A DNA stretch of 64,000 bases from MFD09286-c1 sp963701015 (lineage in GTDB: Bacteria; Bacteroidota; Bacteroidia; Bacteroidales; DTGW01). The DNA lies in NCBI GenBank assembly GCA_963701015.1, contig OY969556.1, forward strand, positions 2,480,001 through 2,544,000, written 5' to 3'. Of this stretch, positions 36,042 to 45,607 are shown in pieces; the stretch's first letter is position 1, and each line of letters begins with the position of its first letter. The position numbers were made by a program, and so were the translations under genes. Under the pieces are notes generated by a model, which did no database searches, was not told the origin of the DNA, and saw only the letters and a list, made by a program, of their open reading frames with translations.

Positions 36042-37319
36042 ATGAAAAACTATTATAGATTGTTATACATTTTAATTCTTTTTAGTATCGATATAAGTAA
36101 TATTAATTGTCAAAGCATTTCGGATACTATATGTAATCTAAAAATTAGATCGGTCCAAATATATCAGGATGGTTGGGAATTATCATATCCAGTAATTGCC
36201 TTAAATTCAAATGAAAAATTAAAAATAAGTTTTGACGATTTAAATACAAATCCTGAGAATTACAGCTATACGATTGAACATTGCAATTCAAAATGGGAAC
36301 CTTCGTCAATATCGAATACCGAAGTTTTTGATGGTTTTGACCAAAACCAAATAACAGACAGGCAATTCTCAATTAATACAACTATTTCATATATACATTA
36401 TTCCTTTGATATTCCGAATGAAAATTGTAATCCCAAAATTTCTGGAAACTATATCGTTAAAGTGTTTCAAAATTCAGATGAATCAAATATAATATTTATT
36501 AAAAGATTCTATATAACCGAATATATGGCCAATATTGATTTGTCTATTATTCGTCCGGAAATTCCAAAATATATGGCAAGAGATCAACAATATAAAATTA
36601 GTATTATCCCAAATTTAAATGATTATACCGATTTGCGAAGTGAAATTAAAACATTTATAATGCAAAACTATAATGAAAATAGTAGAAAAGAATGTTATTT
36701 GTCACGTATTGAAAATTCACAAACGATGATTTATGACGACCCGGATTCTAATTTATTTGCAGGAAGTAATGAATATAGAGCATTTGATATAAAAAGTAAA
36801 AAATACCAAAGTGAACATATACGTTCAATTAAATATGATAGCTCATCCTATATCATCACTTTAACTAATGATGAATGGAGAAACCAAAAACAATATTTTA
36901 CCGAAGTTGACCTGAATGGAAATTATTTTATCAATAATAGTGATGGAACAACAAAGGACATTGATGCTGATTATTTTAAAATTAAATTTACTCTACCGAC
37001 ATTGGAACCGGTAATAGATGGCAACCTATATATATTTGGTGCATTAACAAACTGGGAGTGCAACAGTAATTCAATTTTGCATTATAATTTAGACAAAAGC
37101 CAATATGAATGTCAATTATTGTTAAAACAAGGTTATTATAATTATTTGTATGCATATAAAGCAACAAATAATAATAAAATTGACTTATCATATGTTGAGC
37201 GCAACCATTATGAAACCGAAAATGATTATTTGGTATTTGTATATTATAAAGCAATGAATAGTCGTTATGAAAGATTAATTGGTTATAAAATTGCAAATTC
37301 TGTTAAAAAAACGAATTGA
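36042..37319 (+). CDS. DUF5103 protein, type IX secretion system plug-type protein
   Basis: A 425-residue secreted protein (signal peptide 1-24). It has the features of the DUF5103 family: 'LKIRSVQIYQDGWELSYPVI' early on, 'KISFDDLNTNPENYSYTIEHCNSKW', 'DYFKIKFTLPTLEPVIDGNLYIFGALTNW' (a carbohydrate-binding-like Ig domain) and 'YNYLYAYKATNNN'. The family includes the plug-associated component of the T9SS translocon, which sits on the periplasmic side of the SprA channel. It fits the T9SS cargo at 21978-26345. It precedes purD by 60 bp on the same strand. Family membership is my reading from the strand pattern; a domain search would settle it. Confidence 0.8.
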   Translation: MKNYYRLLYILILFSIDISNINCQSISDTICNLKIRSVQIYQDGWELSYPVIALNSNEKLKISFDDLNTNPENYSYTIEHCNSKWEPSSISNTEVFDGFDQNQITDRQFSINTTISYIHYSFDIPNENCNPKISGNYIVKVFQNSDESNIIFIKRFYITEYMANIDLSIIRPEIPKYMARDQQYKISIIPNLNDYTDLRSEIKTFIMQNYNENSRKECYLSRIENSQTMIYDDPDSNLFAGSNEYRAFDIKSKKYQSEHIRSIKYDSSSYIITLTNDEWRNQKQYFTEVDLNGNYFINNSDGTTKDIDADYFKIKFTLPTLEPVIDGNLYIFGALTNWECNSNSILHYNLDKSQYECQLLLKQGYYNYLYAYKATNNNKIDLSYVERNHYETENDYLVFVYYKAMNSRYERLIGYKIANSVKKTN

Positions 37320-37379
37320 AAATAATCGTTTGAATTCAATATAATTTATACTTTAGCCTGCAATTTGATTTTATTATTT

Positions 37380-38648
37380 ATGAATATTTTGTTATTAGGT
37401 TCGGGAGGCAGGGAAAATGCACTGGCATGGAAATTAATCCAAAGCCCTAAACTTACACAGTTATTTGTTTCACCCGGGAATGCAGGGACAGGAAATATTG
37501 CTGTTAATATCGAACTTACACCAAACAATTTTGATTCAATTGGCAAATTTGTGCTTACCAATAAAATCGATATGGTAATTGTTGGCCCTGAAGAACCTTT
37601 AGTCAATGGCATTTCCGATTATTTTGCATCAAATAATTATTTAAAATGCATTCCGGTTATTGGTCCTTCAAAGGCAGGTGCTATGCTTGAAGGTAGTAAA
37701 GATTTTGCCAAACAATTTATGATGCGCCATGGAATTCCAACCGCAAAATATTTAAGCATTAAACAGAACGAATTGCAAAAAGGTGTTGCATTTTTAAAGT
37801 CCTTAAAGCCACCATATGTTTTAAAAGCTGATGGTTTGGCTGCCGGTAAAGGTGTTATAATATTGAATAATTTAACCGAAGCTGAACATGAACTAACTGA
37901 AATGTTGGCAGGTAAATTTGGTCAAGCAAGTAAAACTGTGGTAATTGAGGAATTCCTTTCGGGAATAGAATTGTCGGTTTTTGCATTAACCGATGGCGAA
38001 TCATATGTTGTTTTGCCTGAAGCCAAAGATTATAAACGAATTGGCGAAGGTGATACCGGCTTAAATACTGGCGGCATGGGAGCTGTTTCACCTGTATCAT
38101 TTGCCACTCCAGAGTTTATGAAAAAGGTTGATATGAAAATTGTTCAACCTACAATAAATGGAATAAAACATGACGGAATTGACTATAAAGGATTTGTATT
38201 TTTCGGTTTAATTAATGTATCCGGTGAACCTTATGTAATTGAATATAACGTTAGGATGGGCGATCCTGAAACGGAAGTTGTAATTCCACGTTTAAAAAAC
38301 GATTTAATTGAATTACTTATAGCTGTTTCAAATAAATCGTTAGACAAAATAAAAATTGAAATTGACGAAGACTTTGCTGCTACAGTTATGTTGGTTTCTG
38401 GTGGTTATCCGGGTGAATATAAAAAAGGGTATGAAGTTTTAAATCTTGAAAAAGTGAATGGAAGTATGGTATTTCATGCAGGTACAACACATAAAGATGG
38501 AAAAACAGTAACTTCAGGAGGTAGAGTGCTGTCAATAACTTCATTAGGGAAAAATAAAAATGATGCATTGGCTCAATCCTATGCAAATGCTGAAATTATT
38601 GATTTTCAGGATAAATATTATAGGAAAGATATTGGTTTTGATTTATAA
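37380..38648 (+). CDS. purD: Phosphoribosylamine-glycine ligase (GARS)
   Basis: A 422-residue ATP-grasp enzyme, second step of de novo purine synthesis. It joins glycine to phosphoribosylamine. The N-terminal 'NILLLGSGGRENALAWKL' is the diagnostic start, followed by 'LFVSPGNAGT', 'VGPEEPLV', 'GKDFAKQFM', 'KADGLAAGKGV', 'LNTGGMGAVSPV' and 'RMGDPETEVV' (substrate and Mg sites). The frame is open from a TTG at 37365, but ATG 37380 directly before 'NILLLGSGGREN' is the natural start. Downstream, the DUF6427 membrane gene starts 11 bp away. Confidence 0.97.
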   Translation: MNILLLGSGGRENALAWKLIQSPKLTQLFVSPGNAGTGNIAVNIELTPNNFDSIGKFVLTNKIDMVIVGPEEPLVNGISDYFASNNYLKCIPVIGPSKAGAMLEGSKDFAKQFMMRHGIPTAKYLSIKQNELQKGVAFLKSLKPPYVLKADGLAAGKGVIILNNLTEAEHELTEMLAGKFGQASKTVVIEEFLSGIELSVFALTDGESYVVLPEAKDYKRIGEGDTGLNTGGMGAVSPVSFATPEFMKKVDMKIVQPTINGIKHDGIDYKGFVFFGLINVSGEPYVIEYNVRMGDPETEVVIPRLKNDLIELLIAVSNKSLDKIKIEIDEDFAATVMLVSGGYPGEYKKGYEVLNLEKVNGSMVFHAGTTHKDGKTVTSGGRVLSITSLGKNKNDALAQSYANAEIIDFQDKYYRKDIGFDL

Positions 38649-38659
38649 ATAATTAAAAA

Positions 38660-39646
38660 GTGTTATTAAACAAAGTCAGAAATTATCAACCTTTTGCTTT
38701 AATTGTTATACCAATTATCATAACTTTTATTTGGTTTAATCCTATAATTGGAAATACTAAAATCATAGATCCATATATTCCAGTTATGCCATTACAGGGA
38801 ATTGTGAGGCAATATATTGCTGAATATTCATTGTTTTCAAAGATACTGGGATTAGCTATTCTATTGCTTATATCATTCTATATAAACAGGTTGAATACTA
38901 AATATATATTAATTCCCGACAGAACTTATTTACCTGCTACTTTCTATCTATTGATTTGTTGTGGCTTACTATCGCATAAAGATTTAACAGCTACATTAAT
39001 TGGGATGCTTTTTTTTCTGTTTAGCTTGGACAGGATGCTTGATTCATATAAAAATGAAAGTCTTTCGTATAATAGTTTCGATGCTTCATTGTTAATAGGT
39101 ATAGCGAGTTTGTTCTATTTTAATTTTATATTTTTTATTATTTTTATTTGGTTTGCGTTAAGCATTTTGCGATCATTTAAATGGAGGGAATGGCTATATA
39201 CTATTATAGGACTTAGTATTCCATATTTTATTTTATTGAGTATATATTATCTATTAAACATTGATTCAAAATTTTTATTTATAACAATTAAAGAAAATTT
39301 TGTTATTCAATTTCCTTTGATATTTAATAAAGTACAATATATTTTTGGAAGTTTAACTATACTTATTTTAATTATTTCAGCATTCTATACATTAACTCGA
39401 TTGGGAAGTATGAAAATATTGGCAAGACGGACTTTCAATTTATTTGCTATACTTATTTTAATATGTATAGCTATATTTTTTATTATTAAATCTACGTCTG
39501 TTGACATTATTTTTATCACTGCTTTTCCTATATCAATGCTATTTTCAAACTATTTTCTTTCAGCACGCAGAGGTCGATGGCTTGAAATATTATTTGATAT
39601 TTTTATTGTTAGTTTCCTACTTACCCAATTTTTGGTAATAAAATAG
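38660..39646 (+). CDS. DUF6427-type integral membrane protein
   Basis: A 328-residue polytopic membrane protein with roughly eight hydrophobic segments (about 14-34, 55-75, 90-130, 145-165, 180-200, 225-245, 265-290, 295-315). The N-terminus 'NKVRNYQPFALIVIPII' and 'FNPIIG' resemble the DUF6427 family of Bacteroidota, often found beside purD. No catalytic residues can be proposed. The start is GTG at 38660, 11 bp after purD, so the two are an operon. Confidence 0.6.
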   Translation: MLLNKVRNYQPFALIVIPIIITFIWFNPIIGNTKIIDPYIPVMPLQGIVRQYIAEYSLFSKILGLAILLLISFYINRLNTKYILIPDRTYLPATFYLLICCGLLSHKDLTATLIGMLFFLFSLDRMLDSYKNESLSYNSFDASLLIGIASLFYFNFIFFIIFIWFALSILRSFKWREWLYTIIGLSIPYFILLSIYYLLNIDSKFLFITIKENFVIQFPLIFNKVQYIFGSLTILILIISAFYTLTRLGSMKILARRTFNLFAILILICIAIFFIIKSTSVDIIFITAFPISMLFSNYFLSARRGRWLEILFDIFIVSFLLTQFLVIK

Positions 39647-39687
39647 GAAAAATAATATTACAAGGTTGATTTGCAATATTATTTTCC
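39646..39687. terminator. Bidirectional terminator hairpin between DUF6427 gene and fumC
   Basis: GGAAAAATAATATT and AATATTATTTTCC form a near-perfect stem of about 13 bp around a 12- to 14-base loop. It lies between the convergent ends of the two genes, and A/T tracts flank both sides. Confidence 0.6.
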
Positions 39688-39696
39688 ATAAATATT

Positions 39697-41082
39697 TTAT
39701 ACCATTTTTTTCGGATCGACCCACAAATCGAATTGTTCATTGGTCACTAAACCTAATTCAATTGCAACTTCACGTAAAGTCTTTTTTTCCTTATGCGCTT
39801 TTTTAGCAATTTTTGCAGCATTTTCGTATCCTATATGTGTATTTAATGCAGTTACAAGCATTAATGAATTTTCGAGATGAAGCTTAATTGTATCATAATT
39901 AGGTTGTATGCCAACAGCACAATTATCGTTAAACGAAACACAGGCATCGCCAATTAAACGAGCGGATTGCAATACATTATACGCAATAAGTGGTTTAAAT
40001 ACATTCAGTTCAAAATGACCAGTTGCACCTCCTATTGTAACAGCAATGTCGTTTCCTATAACCTGGGCGCAAACCATTGTTAGTGCTTCGGGTTGCGTGG
40101 GGTTTACTTTTCCTGGCATTATAGATGATCCTGGTTCATTGTCAGGAATTATAATTTCACCAATACCCGATCGTGGACCAGAACTAAGCATTCTAATATC
40201 ATTGGCAATTTTCATAAGTGATACTGCTGAACGTTTAAGCTCTCCACTTAATTCAACCATAGCATCATGAGCTGCAAGAGATTCAAATTTATTTGGCGCT
40301 GTGATAAAAGGCAAGCCTGTTAATTCAGCAATTTTCTTGGCAACCAATTCGGAATATCCCTTTGGGGTGTTTAAACCAGTACCAACTGCTGTACCGCCCA
40401 AAGCTAACTCGCTAACCATAACAAGAGCATTACGTATAGCCCGCATTGAATTTTGAATTTGTTGTGCATAGCCTGAAAATTCCTGTCCAAGTGTCAAAGG
40501 AGTAGCATCCATAAAATGCGTACGGCCCGTTTTCACAACATCTTTAAAATCTTTTGCTTTCTTATCTATCGTATTGAATAATTTTTGCATTCCGGGCAAA
40601 GTAACTTCACTTACCAATTTATAAGCTGCAATATGCATAGCCGTAGGAAATGTATCATTTGACGATTGCGATTTATTTACATCGTCGTTGGGATGAAGAA
40701 TCTTTTTTTCATCAGTTAACTTTCCGCCCGTTAACACATGGGCGCGATATGCTACAACCTCGTTAACATTCATATTACTTTGGGTACCTGAACCTGTTTG
40801 CCAAATTACCAGTGGAAATTCATTATTTAATTTATTATCGAGAATTTCATCACATACTTTTGCAATTAAATCGCGTTTTTCAGCTGACAATACTCCCAAT
40901 TCATTATTTGCCATTGCTGCAGCCTTTTTCAAATATGCAAAAGCAATAATAATTTCATGAGGCATACTTGCTTCAGGGCCAATTTTAAAATTATTTCGTG
41001 AACGTTCGGTTTGGGCTCCCCAATATTTATCAGCGGGTACTTTAACTTCACCCATAGTGTCATGTTCTATCCTATATTCCAT
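39697..41082 (-). CDS. fumC: Class II fumarate hydratase
   Basis: A 461-residue tetrameric enzyme of the TCA cycle, fumarate to malate. Signatures in order: 'DTMGEVKVPADKYWGAQTER', 'SGTQSNMNVNEVVA', 'SQSSNDTFPTAMH', 'TGRTHFMDATPLTLGQEF', 'GTAVGTGLNTPKG' and the flexible active-site loop 'GSSIMPGKVNPTQPEA' with the catalytic Ser. Length and order match FumC, not aspartase. It stands alone, with the M48 protease gene 25 bp to the right on the same strand. Confidence 0.97.
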   Translation of the reverse strand: MEYRIEHDTMGEVKVPADKYWGAQTERSRNNFKIGPEASMPHEIIIAFAYLKKAAAMANNELGVLSAEKRDLIAKVCDEILDNKLNNEFPLVIWQTGSGTQSNMNVNEVVAYRAHVLTGGKLTDEKKILHPNDDVNKSQSSNDTFPTAMHIAAYKLVSEVTLPGMQKLFNTIDKKAKDFKDVVKTGRTHFMDATPLTLGQEFSGYAQQIQNSMRAIRNALVMVSELALGGTAVGTGLNTPKGYSELVAKKIAELTGLPFITAPNKFESLAAHDAMVELSGELKRSAVSLMKIANDIRMLSSGPRSGIGEIIIPDNEPGSSIMPGKVNPTQPEALTMVCAQVIGNDIAVTIGGATGHFELNVFKPLIAYNVLQSARLIGDACVSFNDNCAVGIQPNYDTIKLHLENSLMLVTALNTHIGYENAAKIAKKAHKEKKTLREVAIELGLVTNEQFDLWVDPKKMV

Positions 41083-41107
41083 TTTGTATTATTATATAAA
41101 TATTAAA

Positions 41108-41995
41108 TTATTTAGGCATATATTTTGAATAATCATCATTTGATTTTTCAGTTTCCTGAACCAGAGTTTCATTTTCTGATTTTATTTTCGAAATCGGTTT
41201 GGGAATAATTTTATCATTAAAAGATTCAAGCCTTTTAATCAGATGTGGATGTGAAGATAACTTTTCAGAAAACCAAAACCAAAACCCGTCATCGGTATAA
41301 CTTTGATTAATGAATTCTTTCGTATTTACTTTTTTAAATAATTTTCCACCCGATGCTAAAATTAAAATTCCATTTTGTGCACCATCAGGACAAAGGGCAA
41401 GACCTATATTATCACAAGTATATTCGCAAGCACGCGAATATGCAGTCCGCAAAAATGGTATTAATGCTGAAGGAAGCAATAATAAATTTTTAATCATATG
41501 CTTACGTTTTATATGGCCTAATTCATGGCCTATTATAAATTCGAGGGAATTTTTATCCTGATCATAAGCCGATTCAACTATATTTGAGAATAAAATTACA
41601 TAATTCGATCCGAAAAAATTTGCAGCAAAAGCATTTAGTAATCCACCTGATTGTAAGATAAAAACCCTTGGGACTTTTGATAATCCTAATAAATTACTTT
41701 GGTTTACAACTTTAGCATATATTTCGGGAAATTGATTTTCACCAACCCTAACTGCATTCCCGACTAAATGACCCATAAACAAACAGAATCGTAATATGCC
41801 AAAAAGAATAAAAACTAAAATTATAATTATATAAATTATTATACTAGAAAATACAGATGGATACAATGTATATGAATCAATAAGTAATAAAATTCCATAT
41901 ACAATAGCGGCATATATAAATATGCTAAAAAACAACCTGATTCCAAAAAAAATATTTTCTTTTGGATTTACTTCATATTCAATTCTTGGGCTCAT
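41108..41995 (-). CDS. M48 family metalloprotease (HtpX/Ste24-like)
   Basis: A 295-residue membrane protease with two or three N-terminal hydrophobic segments (about 16-40 and 52-80) before the catalytic domain. The zinc motif 'GHELGHIKRKH' (H-E-x-x-H) near residue 155 and the third ligand Glu in 'RACEYTCDNIGL' are both present. The M48 'LNAFAANFFG' substrate-side motif precedes them. Such proteases handle misfolded membrane proteins or lipoproteins. Its start lies across a 66-bp gap from the ArsC-like gene end; fumC follows 25 bp further on. Confidence 0.93.
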   Translation of the reverse strand: MSPRIEYEVNPKENIFFGIRLFFSIFIYAAIVYGILLLIDSYTLYPSVFSSIIIYIIIILVFILFGILRFCLFMGHLVGNAVRVGENQFPEIYAKVVNQSNLLGLSKVPRVFILQSGGLLNAFAANFFGSNYVILFSNIVESAYDQDKNSLEFIIGHELGHIKRKHMIKNLLLLPSALIPFLRTAYSRACEYTCDNIGLALCPDGAQNGILILASGGKLFKKVNTKEFINQSYTDDGFWFWFSEKLSSHPHLIKRLESFNDKIIPKPISKIKSENETLVQETEKSNDDYSKYMPK

Positions 41996-42079
41996 AAATA
42001 TATTATTAAAATAATTTTTGCAATTTAAAATAAAGTGTCATTATAAATCAAAAAAGAACTATTAATAATTAATAAAAAT

Positions 42080-42436
42080 TTATAACTCTTCTTTTTTCAG
42101 TAGTGAGTCAACTAAATTTGCAGGATTAGCTAAAATTGCTTTATATTTTCCAATAATTATGGGCCTTTGCAATAGTTTTGGATTTTCGATAATGATTTTA
42201 ACCCATTCATTGTCAGAAAATTTTTTACCTTTTAGTTCTTTTTTATAATACTCTTCCTGAGTTCTAATAATATCAATAGGTCTACAATTAATTTTTAGCA
42301 ATATTTCATCCATTTGTTCCTTTGTTAAACCTTCTTCGATATACTTAATAACCTGAAATTCAACATTTTTTTTCTGCAAATATTTGAGTCCTTCGCAACT
42401 TTTTTTACATCGTGGATTATGGAATATTTTTATCAT
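42080..42436 (-). CDS. ArsC/Spx-fold protein (arsenate reductase family)
   Basis: A 118-residue thioredoxin-fold protein. The active site 'FHNPRCKKSCEGLKYL' carries Cys 10 and Cys 14, with the C-x3-C spacing of YffB/ArsC-type proteins. Later family motifs are 'NCRPIDIIRTQEEYYK', 'ENPKLLQRPIII' and 'ILANPANLV'. Two of the arsenate-binding Arg positions (in 'DIIRTQ' and 'LLQRPII') are kept. It is annotated as glutaredoxin-type arsenate reductase in relatives, but the family includes members of unknown role. No ars operon genes are adjacent, so arsenate reduction is only one possibility. Confidence 0.85.
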   Translation of the reverse strand: MIKIFHNPRCKKSCEGLKYLQKKNVEFQVIKYIEEGLTKEQMDEILLKINCRPIDIIRTQEEYYKKELKGKKFSDNEWVKIIIENPKLLQRPIIIGKYKAILANPANLVDSLLKKEEL

Positions 42437-42803
42437 TTTTATAACTTAATAATGATCAGTAATTACTATAATAAAATGAAACTATACAAACCTCAGGTTA
42501 AAATTATCAATAATTGCTTTTCACAAAAAACTATAGCAACCATTTTTCTAAAATTAATTAGTATTTAGGTTTAACATTATTTAATTCAATAATATAATAA
42601 AATAGGTTTTTTTAGTAAAATGTAGAGTTAGTACTTTTAAGTGTTTTGAAATAAAATTATTAAAATTAAAAAGAATTCATTGGGCTTTAAATTATTGAAA
42701 GTACTTAATTAACTTTGATAATAAATAATTGAACTTGTAAATATCATCACATTTTTGAGATTTAATAAAAAGTCAAAATATAAAATTTTAAATTGAAAAG
42801 AAT
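42437..42803. other. Intergenic region, no recognised feature
   Basis: A 367-bp AT-rich stretch between divergent genes (arsC-like to the left, isochorismatase-like to the right). I find no ORF, no tRNA and no strong hairpin. Promoters for both genes should lie here, but no TAnnTTTG stands out. Confidence 0.5.
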
Positions 42804-43367
42804 ATGGAACTTAAAGAAATTGTATCTCCTGAAAAAACAGCCCTTTTGGTTTGGGATGTTCAAAAAATGTTAGTAAATAGCATATATAACACCGATACAT
42901 TTTTAGTAAATTTGAAAAAGGTAATTGAATCGGCACGTGAAAAGGGAATTACAATTATGTATTCAAAAATTACTCTTTTGTCTGGAAAATTTGAATCACC
43001 TGTCAGAAAATTTTTATGGCAAAACCGTCCTTCATTGCTAAGTTCATCTCCGGAAGGATTCGATTTAGTTATAGAACCAAATAAAGATGAAATAGTTATA
43101 CCTAAAAATACAGCAAGTATTTTTATAGGAACAAATTTTGAACTTATGTTGCGAAACGCAGGTATAACAACAATATTATTCACCGGCATTGCTACTGAAA
43201 TAGGTGTTGAATCAAGTGCCAGGGATGCATCGAACAGGGGATTTTTTCCGGTAATTATTACCGACGCAGTGTCTTCAAGGAATGAAGATGCACATAATCG
43301 CTCTCTCGAAAATTTAAAAAATATGATGATCCTTTTAAAATCAGATGAACTTATTTCACTTTGGTGA
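42804..43367 (+). CDS. Isochorismatase-fold hydrolase with Gly in place of catalytic Cys
   Basis: A 187-residue cytosolic protein of the isochorismatase-like superfamily. Asp 18 ('LLVWDVQKM') and Lys 101 ('VIPKNTASIF') of the triad are present. The third motif, normally G-V-x-T-x-x-C-V-E, reads 'GIATEIGVESSARDA' and puts Gly at 134 where Cys belongs. True isochorismatases such as EntB and PhzD also have Gly there and hydrolyse a vinyl ether without a Cys nucleophile, so the protein need not be dead. It is unlikely to be an amidase such as nicotinamidase. The gene stands alone, 70 bp before the GH26 gene on the same strand. Confidence 0.85.
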   Translation: MELKEIVSPEKTALLVWDVQKMLVNSIYNTDTFLVNLKKVIESAREKGITIMYSKITLLSGKFESPVRKFLWQNRPSLLSSSPEGFDLVIEPNKDEIVIPKNTASIFIGTNFELMLRNAGITTILFTGIATEIGVESSARDASNRGFFPVIITDAVSSRNEDAHNRSLENLKNMMILLKSDELISLW

Positions 43368-43436
43368 AAATATTTAACATATATCATTAAAATTTTTAAT
43401 AATTATTCTAAACTCCATTTTCATAAAAAAAAACGA

Positions 43437-44972
43437 ATGCGATTAAAATTTACTATATTAATTTTATTATTTTATAGCGCAAAATCTTTTTGCTCAGATA
43501 ATACCATATATCCTGTTTCTCCAAATTCATCAACTGAAGCAAAAGCTTTACTTAAATTCCTATATAGCACATCAGGTAATTATATATTAACGGGTCAACA
43601 TAATTTTCCAAATATAAAAGGACGGAATACTCAATTTGCAGCTGAATATATTGGCAAAACACCGCTGGTTTACAGTACCGATTGGGGATTCGCAAAAGAT
43701 AGCGATACTGATTCATATCTTGCCCGTCCTGATATTGTTAAAAAGGCAATAGAACTTAATAAAGAAGGTTATATAATTACAATATGCTGGCATGCAGTTC
43801 CTCCTACCGCAAATGAACCAATAACTTTTCGTCCGCGTACAGGCAAAGTTGCACCCGACTCACTGGCTAGTGTTCAGGGACAATTGCTCGATCAACAATT
43901 TCAAGATGTGTTAACTCCGGGAACATATTTATATAAAAAATGGTGCTCGCAGGTTGATACCATAGCCAAATATCTGAAAGAATTACAGGCAGCTCATGTT
44001 CCAATTATTTGGAGACCATACCATGAAATGAACGGTAGTTGGTTTTGGTGGGGCGGCCGAACTGGAAAGTATAGTTCCAGGGTTTTATATACACAATTAT
44101 TTAATCGCCTGACCCATTACCATAAAATTAACAATTTAATTTGGGTTTGGAATGTTGACCGGCCACATAATGATAATATGCAATTTTCAAAATATAATCC
44201 GGGTGAAAAATATTTTGATATTGCATCTATAGATATTTATGGAAATGATTTTAATCAATTGTATTATGACAGTCTTTTAAATTTATCAAAAGGAAAGTTA
44301 ATTACACTTGGAGAGGTTGGTAATCCGCCATCTCCTGAAATTATGAAAATGCAACCCAAATGGTCGTATTATGTAATTTGGGCAGGAATGGTTCGAAATA
44401 CAAATAAGAATGCGTATAAAGCATTACTAAATGATCCACGTTATTTATGGTTAGGCGATTCGGCCTACTGTAAACTTATGGTACCATATCGAATGTCCTG
44501 CAATTTATTACCGTTAAAAGAAAATATCTATAAACCAAATTATCAAAAACCAAATTTTACCGGAGAGTGGATATTTAATGAAGAAAGCAGTAAACTAGAT
44601 AAAATGGGTGTTAATGGACTTCCATATAAATTAAATATAGTACAAAAGGGAAATGATTTTATGTTACAAAAATCATATATTTTAGAATATGCCGAAGATA
44701 AAGTAACTACAGATAATCTTAAGCTTGATGGTAGTGAATGCAAATCGGAATTTATGAAATCGCCCATGATAATTAAAGCTCACTGGCAAAACAATTCAGA
44801 TACTCTTATAATAGAATCGGACACAAAATTGCAAGATTGGAACAAACCAATAGACATTTTTTCGAATGAGCAATGGATTTTAAATAATCATGGGAAAGTT
44901 ATTACAATTATAGTAAATTCGAAAGCTTTTAAAGGTGAGCAAAACTATACCATGGTATTTGATAAAAATTAG
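43437..44972 (+). CDS. Secreted GH26 beta-mannanase
   Basis: A 511-residue protein. A signal peptide (1-20) is followed by a GH26 TIM barrel over about residues 25-350. The acid/base Glu 197 lies in 'IWRPYHEMNGSWFWWGG' and the nucleophile Glu 293 in 'KLITLGEVGNPP'. 'GYIITICWHAVPP' and 'LIWVWNVDRPHND' complete the active-site cleft. The enzyme should cleave beta-1,4-mannan or related hemicellulose outside the cytoplasm. The C-terminal 130 residues ('NFTGEWIFNEESSKL', 'FMLQKSYIL') look like a lipocalin-type beta barrel of unknown function. There is no SusC/SusD pair, so it is not in a classic polysaccharide-utilisation locus. Confidence 0.94.
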   Translation: MRLKFTILILLFYSAKSFCSDNTIYPVSPNSSTEAKALLKFLYSTSGNYILTGQHNFPNIKGRNTQFAAEYIGKTPLVYSTDWGFAKDSDTDSYLARPDIVKKAIELNKEGYIITICWHAVPPTANEPITFRPRTGKVAPDSLASVQGQLLDQQFQDVLTPGTYLYKKWCSQVDTIAKYLKELQAAHVPIIWRPYHEMNGSWFWWGGRTGKYSSRVLYTQLFNRLTHYHKINNLIWVWNVDRPHNDNMQFSKYNPGEKYFDIASIDIYGNDFNQLYYDSLLNLSKGKLITLGEVGNPPSPEIMKMQPKWSYYVIWAGMVRNTNKNAYKALLNDPRYLWLGDSAYCKLMVPYRMSCNLLPLKENIYKPNYQKPNFTGEWIFNEESSKLDKMGVNGLPYKLNIVQKGNDFMLQKSYILEYAEDKVTTDNLKLDGSECKSEFMKSPMIIKAHWQNNSDTLIIESDTKLQDWNKPIDIFSNEQWILNNHGKVITIIVNSKAFKGEQNYTMVFDKN

Positions 44973-45013
44973 TACTATTTTATTTTAACTTTAGTGTAAT
45001 TAGTTTTATATAA

Positions 45014-45577
45014 ATGCAAAAATCAATTTGTATTTTTCTATTTGTTTCAATTATTAAGTCAGGGTTTTCGCAGGAATCTCCAGAAAATATATTAACAAAA
45101 AAAAATGGCATTAATATTGGTTTTGTAGGAATTCAAAATTCAATTTCTATAAATTATGAACATTTATTCGATTCTATAAATGGCATAATTATTGGGATAC
45201 CATTAATTAATATACATGAAGGAAAAGAATATGGTTTGTCATTGAATTACAGGCGACATTTAATAGTTGGAATGAAATCGAGCTTTTGGGGTTTATTTAT
45301 AAATTATTCAAATGTAAGAAATGGAATACAGAGTAACAAAAACATGAATAAATATGAATTTAAGTACACTTCAATATCATTTGGACCTAATATTGGGCTA
45401 AGATGGGTAGAAAAATCAGGATTAAATATTGCATTACGGTTTGGTTATGGTATTCCCATAACTAAATTCGAATGGCTAAATAATCCACCTGATAAGAGAT
45501 TTGCAAATAACAGGGTAAATGCATTCAAAATTATTTCAGGTATTGATGATGAACTTACTTTAGGCTACTGTTTTTAA
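45014..45577 (+). CDS. Secreted protein, likely outer-membrane beta-barrel fragment or small porin-like protein
   Basis: A 187-residue protein with a signal peptide (1-20). The mature part alternates short polar and aromatic beta strands ('GINIGFVGIQNSISINYEHL', 'EYGLSLNYRRHLIVG', 'FWGLFINYSNV', 'SFGPNIGLRWV', 'GLNIALRFGYGIP') and ends in a C-terminal aromatic residue ('ELTLGYCF'). That is the pattern of an 8-stranded outer-membrane barrel. It follows the GH26 gene on the same strand after 41 bp, so it may be co-transcribed. No family is recognised by name. Confidence 0.65.
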   Translation: MQKSICIFLFVSIIKSGFSQESPENILTKKNGINIGFVGIQNSISINYEHLFDSINGIIIGIPLINIHEGKEYGLSLNYRRHLIVGMKSSFWGLFINYSNVRNGIQSNKNMNKYEFKYTSISFGPNIGLRWVEKSGLNIALRFGYGIPITKFEWLNNPPDKRFANNRVNAFKIISGIDDELTLGYCF

Positions 45578-45607
45578 ATAACTCAAAATAAGTTGTTCAC
45601 AAAATAA

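Noticed and set aside
42080..42436. Arsenic resistance operon
   Set aside because: Only the ArsC-fold gene is present; there is no arsR, arsB or acr3 gene nearby, and the family has members with no arsenate activity.
42437..42803. A hidden short gene between the ArsC-like and isochorismatase-like genes
   Set aside because: All reading frames are short and interrupted, and the composition is that of AT-rich spacer.
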